From assembly GCA_035651635.1 (NCBI GenBank), contig DASRFK010000009.1, positions 1 through 21,127 of the forward strand: a stretch of 21,127 nucleotides of DNA, read 5' to 3'. The notes beneath the pieces are model-generated. The model ran no database searches. It was not told where the DNA came from and was given only the letters and a program-made list of their open reading frames with translations. Below, in pieces: positions 8,241-15,720 of this stretch. The DNA comes from JANXQE01 sp035651635. GTDB lineage: Bacteria; Verrucomicrobiota; Verrucomicrobiia; Limisphaerales; UBA8199. The first letter of the stretch is position 1, and each line of letters opens with the position of its first letter. A program made the translations under genes and the position numbers.

Positions 8241-8537
8241 ATAGCGGCGTTAAGATGGATTTCCCCGCAGATTCGGGGCGACCGCAGATGGGAAATGCGT
8301 GAATGGAATGGATTGGAGAGGCTGCGGCAAGGTGGAGAAGGGCCCGCGTGAATGCGGAGCGCTTCAGGCGGTTTTGGTGCCGCACCGCCTAAAGGCTGGA
8401 CTCCAAGCCGCAATTCATGAAGGCCAATCGCTGGGGCGGGGACGTCTCGTCCCCGGTTCGTTGGGAACCTCACAATTGAGGAACCGGGGACGAGACGTCC
8501 CCGCCCCTTTCATGAATTGGCGCTGGTATGGACGGCC
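8241..8537. other. Gene-free convergent interval with repeat-like sequence
   Basis: This 297-base gap separates the plus-strand CotH gene from the convergent oxidoreductase gene. I find no convincing coding sequence: the frame open on the minus strand at 8159-8473 reads low-complexity, repeat-like peptide and overlaps the end of CotH. The left half holds a hairpin with 7-bp arms (AGGCGGT at 8366-8372 and ACCGCCT at 8384-8390); the right half is a large inverted repeat. The interval probably consists of dispersed intergenic repeats and may also end transcription from both sides. Confidence 0.6.
8411..8519. repeat. Nested inverted repeat, MITE- or REP-like
   Basis: Two 27-base arms (8433-8459 and 8481-8507) are perfect reverse complements around a 21-base centre. 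Each arm contains a near-palindromic core, GGGGACGTCTCGTCCCC. Outside them, CAATTCATGAA (8411-8421) and TTCATGAATTG (8509-8519) form an 11-bp outer inverted repeat. The outer and inner arms are separated by 11 bases on the left and by one on the right, so the element is slightly asymmetric. No transposase lies nearby. It could be a small non-autonomous element, a REP-type repeat or a very strong bidirectional terminator. Confidence 0.8.
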
Positions 8538-9866
8538 CTATGCCTTGGCGGGCACGACGGGCGGGTCCTTGAGGATGTTGTGCATGCTCGGCATCGGGGG
8601 CTGGAGGGTGCGAAACTCGCCGAACTTCATATTAGCGCAATCCTGGTAAAGTTGCTCAGGAGCGTAGGCGAACTTGCAGTTGAGAATATCATCCCATTCG
8701 ACTCCGGCTCCGCTGTAGGCGGCCTCGCGGCCCATGATGGCCGTTAGCGTGCTGTCGGTGACCTGCTTGGCCTCATTGAGGTTGCCGTCATTATGAATGG
8801 CGTTGATCAGGTCCATGTGTTCCTGGACGTAGGGGTCGATGGATTTTTCGCGGAAGCGCCACATCTGGCCGCTATGCGGACGAATACTGTTGCCCGGATC
8901 GGAAGTGCCTTTGGTTCCGTGGACGGCTTCGCTGACGGACGACCAATCGCGTTTGATTTGGCCACAGTAACTGAACAAGCGGACGCCGTTCTTATATTCG
9001 TACTCGATGGCAAAGTTGTCCCAAATCTCGCCGGACTTATCGCCTAATTGCTGGCGCGCGCCCTGGCCCCAGCAGCGAACCGGGTGATCCTGCATGATCC
9101 AGTTGCACACATCGAGATTATGGACATGCTGCTCGCAAATGTGGTCGCCGCTCAGCCAGATGTAATGGTACCAGTTGCGGATCTGGCGCTCGAGGTCGGT
9201 GTCTCCATGGTCCCCCCGATGCCAAATCGGTCCGCCATTGACCCAATAGGCGCGCAAAGTGACAACGTCACCGATCTCGCCATCGTGAATGCGCTTGATT
9301 GTCTCGAGATAGCCGGCTTGATGGCGGCGCTGGGTGCCGGCCGCCACCTTGAGATTCTTTTGTTTGGCCATCTCAGCCGTCTCGTACATGAGCCGGCAAC
9401 CCGTGCCGTCCACCGCCACCGGCTTTTCCATGAACACGTTCTTGCCCGCCTCGACACACGCCCGAAAATGGCTCGCCCGGAAACCTGGCGGAGTGGCCAG
9501 GATACAATAGTTAACGCCGGGCACTTCGAGCGCCTTGCGGAACGCGTCGAAGCCGCTGAAACATTTTTCGTCCGGAACGCTAAAGTTGTCTTTGCCGCGT
9601 TGGGCTTGCTCGGGGAACAAGTCAGCCACGGCAACAATCTTGCCGTCCACACCCAGGTTTTTCACCGCTTCAAGGAAATTGCCCCCTGCCCCACCGCCGC
9701 GCCCGCCGATTCCGATGATGACCGCGTTGATCGGTTGCTTGCCGGCGGCGCGCACGACGGCCGGGAAGCTGACTGCCGCGGCAGCCGATGCAGCCACAAG
9801 CGAGGACGTTTTGATGAACTGACGGCGGGTGACCGCCGGGGACGGGTTACTTGAGTTATTGAGCAT
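8538..9866 (-). CDS. Gfo/Idh/MocA family oxidoreductase, Tat-exported
   Basis: This 442-residue protein starts with a twin-arginine signal, TRRQFIKTS at residues 13-21, followed by an alanine-rich hydrophobic stretch ending near VVRAAG. The mature part opens with the Rossmann dinucleotide motif GIGGRGGGAGG (about 52-62), has the family EKPVA motif at 147-151 with the catalytic-type lysine, and continues with the conserved C-terminal alpha/beta domain (HVHNLDVCNW, NFAIEYEYKNGVRL). Such enzymes use NAD(P) to oxidise or reduce sugars and related polyols; Tat export of cofactor-loaded oxidoreductases is common in Verrucomicrobiota and Planctomycetota. The sugar substrate cannot be read from sequence. 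It is separated from the next upstream gene by 86 bases and is probably not tightly coupled to it. Confidence 0.94.
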   Translation of the reverse strand: MLNNSSNPSPAVTRRQFIKTSSLVAASAAAAVSFPAVVRAAGKQPINAVIIGIGGRGGGAGGNFLEAVKNLGVDGKIVAVADLFPEQAQRGKDNFSVPDEKCFSGFDAFRKALEVPGVNYCILATPPGFRASHFRACVEAGKNVFMEKPVAVDGTGCRLMYETAEMAKQKNLKVAAGTQRRHQAGYLETIKRIHDGEIGDVVTLRAYWVNGGPIWHRGDHGDTDLERQIRNWYHYIWLSGDHICEQHVHNLDVCNWIMQDHPVRCWGQGARQQLGDKSGEIWDNFAIEYEYKNGVRLFSYCGQIKRDWSSVSEAVHGTKGTSDPGNSIRPHSGQMWRFREKSIDPYVQEHMDLINAIHNDGNLNEAKQVTDSTLTAIMGREAAYSGAGVEWDDILNCKFAYAPEQLYQDCANMKFGEFRTLQPPMPSMHNILKDPPVVPAKA

Positions 9867-9952
9867 AACAATTTCCAGTTTGTTGTGTTTAGGTATAGCA
9901 GTCCAGGACGTGGTTAATAAGACAAATCCGCATTAATCGCAGTAATCAAAAC

Positions 9953-12121
9953 TCAGTCACGCTCAACCCCGCTGGACCAGTACTTTTGCATCTGCTCCGC
10001 AGAGGGCACTTTCAAAGGGCGGACAATCCGGAACCCAACCCATTGGGCATCTGAAAAGTACCAGATGCTCTTTGGCAGCTGGGGATCCTGCATCTTCCAT
10101 GCGCGGTCCGAGCCGCGACGGGCCGCGCTGCGGCAGGCGGCGGCTTCATCATCCCACGAGCCGCCTCGAACAGACAGAGGATAAGGTTTGGTGGCTTTGT
10201 TCCAAGGATCAATCACTGGGTTGGCTGACGCGCAGCGTTGGTAGTAATCAGGCTCGTATTGGTCCAAAACCCATTCAACGACGTTGCCGCACATGTCGTA
10301 CAAACCCCACGGGTTGGGCTTTTTGCGGCCGACTTTCTGATATTTAAAATCGCTGTTCTGTTCGTACCAGCCATACTCGCTGAGTTTGGAGGCGTCGTCG
10401 CCAAAGAAATAGGCGGTTGTGGTACCGGCGCGGCAGGCGTATTCCCACTCCGCTTCGGTTGGCAACCGATAGAAATGGCCCGTCTTGGCGCTGAGCCATT
10501 GGCAATATTTGTTGGCCGCGTGCTGGGTCATGGCAATGGCCGGGAAGCCATCTTTGCCCATTCCGAAGCTCATCTCGACGTAGGGCTTGGAGGGGTGGGT
10601 GACGGCATCGGCCAGTTTATCTCCGGCATCGTCACTGGCAACGGTGGAGCGCGTGCGTCTTTCCTCGTCGGGGTACATGAAGAGCTCGTATTCGTTCCAC
10701 GTCACCTCACATTGCTCCATCCAGAAAGGGGAAACTCGCACTTTGTGCTGTGGTCCCTCGTCGGGCTTGCGATTGGGCTCGCTGGCGGGGCTGCCCATGA
10801 CAAACTCGCCTCCATGGATTGGTATCATGGCATAGGTGACACGCGTGCCCGGAATCGTGTTCGTGTACGGCTGCATGTCGCCCTCCGCGATCGTAGGGGC
10901 CTTTTCGCTGATCCGTGAGGCAATATCAGGGATGGTGATATTGTCATTGTCCGCCAGCGAAGGCAGCCCGCCAAAGGCCGCCACGGCGTAAGTGTCGCCG
11001 TCGGATTTGTACACACGATATTTGGTGGAGAATTTGCCGCTGGTCGGCTGGGTAAAAGCCACAAAGCCTTCCGGCAAACTCGCCGCGCAGGTAAACAACT
11101 CGTTGGTGGCCGCTATGGCCGTGGCCAGACTGGGCGCCTTCACGCCATCAAAGTCGAAGACACCGGCCTTTTCTCCCTGGCCGAAGATGACGAAGAGCTT
11201 CTGGCGTGAAGCGCCGTTAAGAGTCACGATGCGCCGGACGGGCTGCCCGAGGTCGAAACTCTCGCCTTTGCCCAATTGCAATTGCCCGCCATTTTCCTCC
11301 AGAGGCCGCAGCGTGACAGCATTTTGGCCGGGTTTGTAAAGCAGGAACTCGCCAGGGGCGGCCTTGCGAAAATGGCCCGCGGCGTAGTCCGAACCGGCGG
11401 GAAGTCCGCTAACCGAAACCACCGAAACGGGTTTGCCGCTCTGAAACGTCTCTCCATGGAATGAATCGCCGGTTGGTTCTGACACCAGAAAACAGGCGGC
11501 TTCAGGTTGGCCGGTGGTGAATGAAAGATGATTTGCATGCGAGGCGGGACCGGCGAGAGTGACCTCCGCCAGCTTCGGAAATTCGGCGCCATCATTGCGA
11601 AGCAAAGTGGCCAAATTCGGGTCGGGCGAATTATAGATACTTGCGACGTACAAGTCCATGAGCCCGGTCTTGGCAACGGTGCCGGCATCCACCGCGAGCA
11701 CGGTGTTGGGCCCGAGCGCCGCCGTAAAGGGAATGGTGGTCGGCTTGCCGGTTGCGCTGGTGCTCGAGGCGTCAACCACAGTGACCTGATTTGCATCCGG
11801 CGAAGTGAACGCCACTGCGTCGCTGTTGGTCGCGAGCAACCGGCCGACGGTAAAACCGGTAACGCCTTTGATGCCACTCGGCCGGCAGTCCACCCAGGTC
11901 AGATTACCCGTTTGCATCTGGTATCCGAGTCGGTACTTGCCGGTTTCTTTATCGACAATCACGATGTCCTGACGCCCGTCGCCGTCGAGATCGCCGCTGC
12001 CGAAAAACTCGTATGGACTCTCGTAGACAAAAGAGCCGTTAGGGTCGGCCGCCAGGTTGGAAATTGGGAAAGCGAAAAGTAGCGGCAGCCCTGTCGCTGC
12101 GCTCAAGAAGTAAGATCTCAT
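9953..12121 (-). CDS. Secreted FG-GAP/VCBS repeat protein with C-terminal FGE-like (SUMF1) domain
   Basis: I choose the ATG at 12121 because it gives a signal peptide (MRSYFLSAATGLPLLFAFPI, then SNLAADP); the frame is open up to 12313 but that extension reads through repeat-like DNA. The product has 722 residues. An FG-GAP-type calcium-binding motif, GDLDGDGRQDIVIVD, lies near residues 43-57 and begins a long beta-propeller-like region to about residue 420. From about 432 (MIPIHGGEFVMGSP) to the end is an FGE-sulfatase fold domain: FWMEQCEVTWNEY, RLPTEAEWEYACRAG, GLYDMCGNVVEWVLD, and GGSWDDEAAACRSAARRG near 653. The cysteine pair of true formylglycine-generating enzymes after GGS is absent (only one cysteine, near 663), so sulfatase activation is unlikely. 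A binding or carbohydrate-associated role is more likely. Confidence 0.88.
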   Translation of the reverse strand: MRSYFLSAATGLPLLFAFPISNLAADPNGSFVYESPYEFFGSGDLDGDGRQDIVIVDKETGKYRLGYQMQTGNLTWVDCRPSGIKGVTGFTVGRLLATNSDAVAFTSPDANQVTVVDASSTSATGKPTTIPFTAALGPNTVLAVDAGTVAKTGLMDLYVASIYNSPDPNLATLLRNDGAEFPKLAEVTLAGPASHANHLSFTTGQPEAACFLVSEPTGDSFHGETFQSGKPVSVVSVSGLPAGSDYAAGHFRKAAPGEFLLYKPGQNAVTLRPLEENGGQLQLGKGESFDLGQPVRRIVTLNGASRQKLFVIFGQGEKAGVFDFDGVKAPSLATAIAATNELFTCAASLPEGFVAFTQPTSGKFSTKYRVYKSDGDTYAVAAFGGLPSLADNDNITIPDIASRISEKAPTIAEGDMQPYTNTIPGTRVTYAMIPIHGGEFVMGSPASEPNRKPDEGPQHKVRVSPFWMEQCEVTWNEYELFMYPDEERRTRSTVASDDAGDKLADAVTHPSKPYVEMSFGMGKDGFPAIAMTQHAANKYCQWLSAKTGHFYRLPTEAEWEYACRAGTTTAYFFGDDASKLSEYGWYEQNSDFKYQKVGRKKPNPWGLYDMCGNVVEWVLDQYEPDYYQRCASANPVIDPWNKATKPYPLSVRGGSWDDEAAACRSAARRGSDRAWKMQDPQLPKSIWYFSDAQWVGFRIVRPLKVPSAEQMQKYWSSGVERD

Positions 12122-12220
12122 GATTTTGTCAGAACCGCGGGCCAGTGTTGGCGCTGGCTGAAAAAAAGTCAAACAGATCAAGTCCCGGCGCGGGCCCGCG
12201 CGGAGCGAGGTCCAACATTC

Positions 12221-12260
12221 CTCCCTCACCCTAACCCTCTCCCCGTTGGGGATAGGGGAC
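12221..12260. repeat. Dispersed-repeat-like motif between genes
   Basis: On the minus strand this reads GGGGAGAGGGTTAGGGTGAG with flanking GTCCCCTATCCCC. I recall sequences of this kind as dispersed intergenic repeats in many GC-rich bacterial genomes. A second oddity is a 14-base perfect palindrome, GCGCGGGCCCGCGC, at 12188-12201. The interval from 12122 to 12266 holds no gene; a short run of apparent coding upstream of 12121 is this repeat read in frame. Copy number in the genome cannot be seen from one window. Confidence 0.5.
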
Positions 12261-12266
12261 CAATGC

Positions 12267-13556
12267 TCACTGCCTGGGGGGCGGGAGGACGTCCATCGCC
12301 ACCAGGCAAACATCGTCGTCGAACTCGCGGTTTCCGGCGAAATCCTGGACGTCGTGGATCAAAGCATCCAGCAAGGCCTCTGTGGGCACGCGCAGACGCC
12401 GGCGCAAGCCGGCCAGCAGCCGCGCCTGGCCATACTCCTCTCCCGCGAAGTTGTCGGCCTCGTAAATGCCGTCTGTGAAAAGCAGGAACAAATCCTCGGG
12501 CGACATCGGACAGCGACAGGCGGGAAAATCCGCTTTCTCGAACAAGCCAAGGGCTGGTCCGTGGCGGGCGTCGCAGTCCTTGAGGAGGGACACGGTGCCA
12601 CTGCCGCGTTGAAGCCGAATGGGACTGGGATGGCCCGCGCTGGCGAATTGGACCTGCGCAGTGGCGGTATCGGCGATCAGATAGAAGGCGGTCGACATGA
12701 AGGGTTGGCGCGTGCGGCGCAAGATCGCATGAAGGCTCCGGTTGACTTCCGTCAGGAACTGGCCGGCGTTATTGGCGGCTGGCATGAGTTCCTCGACGAG
12801 CCCGCGCATGATGGCCGTGATCAAAGCCGCGCGCATGCCGTGACCCATCACATCGCAAATAAAGACACCCGCCGCGGTATCGCTGATGGCAAAAACGTCG
12901 AAGAAATCGCCGCCTACGGCCGCGGCCGGAAGATAGCGATGAGAGAATCGCAAGGCGAGGGAGGCGGCCGAGCGGTCTTTGGGGATGCGCGGGTACTGAT
13001 GCGGGAGAAAGACCTCCTGAATTTCGCGGGCCATGTTGAAATCAGCTTCGAGCTGGGCATTTTTGGAGCGGAGTTCCTGCGCGTACCGGGCCAACTGCTC
13101 AGTCAGGCCCTTGCGTTCGATGGCATAGCGCATCGCGCGCACGAGCAATTGCCCGTCGACTTGTCCTTTGATGAGGAAATCCTGCGCCCCTTCGTGCACT
13201 GCCTGAACGGCGATATTAGTATCGCGCAAGCCGCTCAGGACGATAATGGGCAATTGCGGGGCGCGCGCATGCAGACGCAAAAATGTTTCCAGGCCCTGGC
13301 TGTCTGGCAGCGACAGATCCGCCAAAATCAGACCGAAATCAGATTCGCTCAAGCGTTTTAAACCAAGCCCAAGGCGATCCACCCATTCGGCCTCGAACAG
13401 GCTGGGGGCCTCTTCGGCCAACATGAGCTCGATCAGGCGCGCGTCTCCGGGGTTGTCCTCGATAAGCAGAACTCGAATACTGTCCGCCCGCAACGGCGCC
13501 GGGCCCCGCGCAGCCGGCATCGTTAGCGCCGGCATCACCTGTGTGTCTGTGTGCAT
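12267..13556 (-). CDS. Response regulator with SpoIIE/PP2C-type serine phosphatase output
   Basis: From the ATG at 13556 the product has 429 residues. Residues about 27-145 are a receiver domain: IRVLLIEDNPGD with the acidic pair E33/D34, phosphoacceptor D80 in LILADLSLPD, the serine in IIVLSG at 108, and lysine 130 in FLIKG. A coiled linker (about 150-180) leads to a PPM/SpoIIE phosphatase domain with the metal-site motifs GGDFFD (215-220), DVMGHG (235-240), LFTDGIYE near 359-366 and DDVCLVAMDV near the end. Such proteins dephosphorylate an anti-sigma-factor antagonist when the receiver is phosphorylated. The downstream partner is not encoded in the window. It follows a histidine kinase by 114 bases in the same direction, so they are probably a pair. 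A TTG at 13631 is another possible start but lacks supporting domain sequence. Confidence 0.92.
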   Translation of the reverse strand: MHTDTQVMPALTMPAARGPAPLRADSIRVLLIEDNPGDARLIELMLAEEAPSLFEAEWVDRLGLGLKRLSESDFGLILADLSLPDSQGLETFLRLHARAPQLPIIVLSGLRDTNIAVQAVHEGAQDFLIKGQVDGQLLVRAMRYAIERKGLTEQLARYAQELRSKNAQLEADFNMAREIQEVFLPHQYPRIPKDRSAASLALRFSHRYLPAAAVGGDFFDVFAISDTAAGVFICDVMGHGMRAALITAIMRGLVEELMPAANNAGQFLTEVNRSLHAILRRTRQPFMSTAFYLIADTATAQVQFASAGHPSPIRLQRGSGTVSLLKDCDARHGPALGLFEKADFPACRCPMSPEDLFLLFTDGIYEADNFAGEEYGQARLLAGLRRRLRVPTEALLDALIHDVQDFAGNREFDDDVCLVAMDVLPPPRQ

Positions 13557-13670
13557 GATTGTTGAGGCCGATTGGCCCTCCCTTCTGAGCTGACCCGCGT
13601 CCAAACATACGCGTCGAGGCCGCCGGCGCAAGTGGCAGGCATGAGCTTCCAGAGACCGGCCCGTGGGGTT

Positions 13671-15278
13671 TTACACCTTGACAGGCAAGGTAAAGAAGAA
13701 GCTCGAGCCTTGTCCGGGGACGGATTCCACCCAGATCCTGCCGCCATGGCGTTCGACAATTTTTTTGCAAATGGCCAGCCCCATGCCCGTGCCGGCGAAC
13801 TCCTGCCGGGTATGAAGCCGCTGAAAAATCACGAAGATGCGCGAGAAATCCTTCGGGTCTATACCAATCCCGTTGTCGCGCACGACGAAAAGCCACTCCC
13901 GATCCCGGCGTTCGGCGTGCAGCTGCACCTGCGCCTCATGGCGGCCGCGAAATTTGAGAGCGTTGCGGATGAGATTTTGAAATAGCTGGGTCAGTTGAAC
14001 GCGGTCGCCCAGCACGGTGGGCAGAGGCGAATGGGTCACCACGGCTCGGCTTTCTTCGATGGCGACCTTCAAATTGTCCAGGGCGGCCTGCAAGACCTGC
14101 TCGCAATCGGCCGGCTCAAACGAACGCCCGCGAATATCGACGCGGGAGTATTCGAGCAGATCATGAATCAGGGCTTCCATACGTCGGGCACCGTCGATGG
14201 CGAAAGTGATGAATTCGCGGCCTTGCGGGTCGAGCTTGCCGGTGTAGCGGTGTTCGAGCAGTTCCATGTAGCTGGTGACCATCCGCAAAGGTTCGAACAA
14301 ATCGTGAGAGGCCAGATAAGCGAACTGTTGCAGATCGGTATTGGACCGTTGGAGATTCGAGCTGGCCTGACGGAGCTTATCCTCCGCGCCCAGGCGTTCG
14401 ATGTCCACCTGGTGCAGCAGCCGGGCGTTCCACCAAAGCGAAAACGTGAATAGGATGATGCTGGCCACCGCGAAAATGGACACGGCGAATTCCTTGCCAA
14501 AGTACCCCGCCTGCTCGGAAACCAACAGTATTGCGCCCAATCCCCACGGTATCAGGACAGCCATTGGCAGGAGCCGCCGGGCCATGGCTCCGCCGGTTGT
14601 GCGGCTGGTCAGGATGGCCACCACTCCGCGATTCGGCTGGGCCGTCATAAACGCGGCGCAAAACAAAGCGAACCCCACCGCGGTATCCAGCGCCATGGGC
14701 AAACCCGCCCCCAGCCGGTAAAACAGCAGGACATGATAGGTGTAGCCGATGATTGCCAGCAGCGCGACCCAGGCGGCAATCAAAATCACCCCATGCGCCA
14801 GATAAAAGCCATTGCGAGCCTCGAGGTCAAATAACAATAAGCCCAGGCCGCACAGTAGAAAATTTAAAGCCGTGTTCGGCGCCATCTCGCTTGGCGGATA
14901 GGCGCTGTCGCCGCTTAGCTTATTGGCAAACAACAGATGATCGACCCGCAGATCCAGTCCGGCGACGTAATCCACGAAACGCAACAACCCGAGCACGGTC
15001 ACCGCGACCGCCAAGCTGCGCGTCCAGAGATTGTGAGGCTTCAGACCTTGGGCAGTGCGGCGATTCAGGATGAAGAAGCAGCAACCCATCAGGACCAGGC
15101 CTAACGCAGTGGTCGGGTTCATCACCACCAGGGTTGGGAACAGGTGAATCAAGGCCTCGAAATTGAAAGCCCAACCGACGAGCACCAATGCTCCCATTGC
15201 AATGACCGCTAGGTTGGCGGCCCTGGACAACAATGGAAGTCTGGCCCCTGCCCTCGTTTCGAAGGAGTCTCCTTTCAC
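13671..15278 (-). CDS. Membrane sensor histidine kinase
   Basis: This 535-residue kinase has a multi-helix membrane sensor region from about residue 20 to 286, with roughly eight hydrophobic segments and no recognised extracellular ligand domain. A short coiled linker follows, then a HisKA domain with phosphoacceptor H325 in FAYLASHDLFEPLRMV. The ATPase domain has the N box (FQNLIRNALKFRG, about 433-445), VRDNGIGID (466-474) and GTGMGLAICKKIVERHGG (496-513). All catalytic motifs are intact. The receiver-SpoIIE gene immediately downstream is the likely phosphotransfer partner. The start is a GTG at 15278; an overlapping ATG 22 bases upstream is in another frame. The signal sensed is unknown. 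The membrane region resembles uncharacterised seven- or eight-helix sensors found in other PVC-group kinases (inference from memory). Confidence 0.93.
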   Translation of the reverse strand: MKGDSFETRAGARLPLLSRAANLAVIAMGALVLVGWAFNFEALIHLFPTLVVMNPTTALGLVLMGCCFFILNRRTAQGLKPHNLWTRSLAVAVTVLGLLRFVDYVAGLDLRVDHLLFANKLSGDSAYPPSEMAPNTALNFLLCGLGLLLFDLEARNGFYLAHGVILIAAWVALLAIIGYTYHVLLFYRLGAGLPMALDTAVGFALFCAAFMTAQPNRGVVAILTSRTTGGAMARRLLPMAVLIPWGLGAILLVSEQAGYFGKEFAVSIFAVASIILFTFSLWWNARLLHQVDIERLGAEDKLRQASSNLQRSNTDLQQFAYLASHDLFEPLRMVTSYMELLEHRYTGKLDPQGREFITFAIDGARRMEALIHDLLEYSRVDIRGRSFEPADCEQVLQAALDNLKVAIEESRAVVTHSPLPTVLGDRVQLTQLFQNLIRNALKFRGRHEAQVQLHAERRDREWLFVVRDNGIGIDPKDFSRIFVIFQRLHTRQEFAGTGMGLAICKKIVERHGGRIWVESVPGQGSSFFFTLPVKV

Positions 15279-15370
15279 CAGAACCTTGCCTCGTTCCCAT
15301 AACCTAGTGGCTTAGAAGGGATCTTGAAAGCAGGGATTCCTGAGGTCTTCACCCCGGGCGGCCTTGTCTC

Positions 15371-15720
15371 TCAGGTCGCAATAGACAGTTTGGCCAGAAA
15401 GTGTAACGAACGGTCGAAGAGAAACCTCCCGGGGACCGGGTAAAGCCCAAGCCGGTTTCTCCAATCCTGGATCCGGAGGCTCAGCTTCTCAAAAGCGCTC
15501 AACCACTGAGCGTGGGTCCAGTAATTATAAGGCAGGGAGACGCCATGCCGCCGATTCCCAACGCGATCCATAAATGCCAGGGTCGCCGCGCCAGGAAGCC
15601 CTGCAGGAGGTGGTCCTTGATCAACGTTTGCGGTCGGGGGAATCATCTCGGACAAATGCCCGGCGAGCACGCGGAGACGACGAGGGTGGACGCAACGTCC
15701 ATGAAGGAGCTCCAGGCATT
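15371..15720 (-). pseudogene. Degraded C-terminal remnant of a SAM-dependent methyltransferase
   Basis: Just after the glycosyltransferase stop, the minus strand encodes a recognisable class I methyltransferase C-terminus, but in more than one frame. From about 15583 downward one frame reads ATLAFMDRVGN, RRHGVSLPYNYW, WRNRLGLYPVPGRFLFDRS and LHFLAKLSI, ending at 15371. Immediately before it, a second frame reads LIKDHLLQGFLA, which is the expected continuation upstream. Earlier still, fragments such as FMDV and RRLRVLAGHLSEMI alternate between frames where a VDVLHHT-like motif would be expected. The SAM-binding N-terminal half is absent. This indicates at least two frameshifts plus truncation, although assembly errors could explain the shifts. 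No intact protein can be translated. Confidence 0.72.

Noticed and set aside
8159..8473. Minus-strand frame of 104 codons over the CotH end and the intergenic repeat
   Set aside because: It translates inverted-repeat DNA and overlaps the end of the CotH gene; no protein family is recognisable.
12246..13361. 371-codon plus-strand frame opposite the SpoIIE phosphatase
   Set aside because: It lies entirely antisense to a gene with intact receiver and phosphatase motifs and contains no domain.
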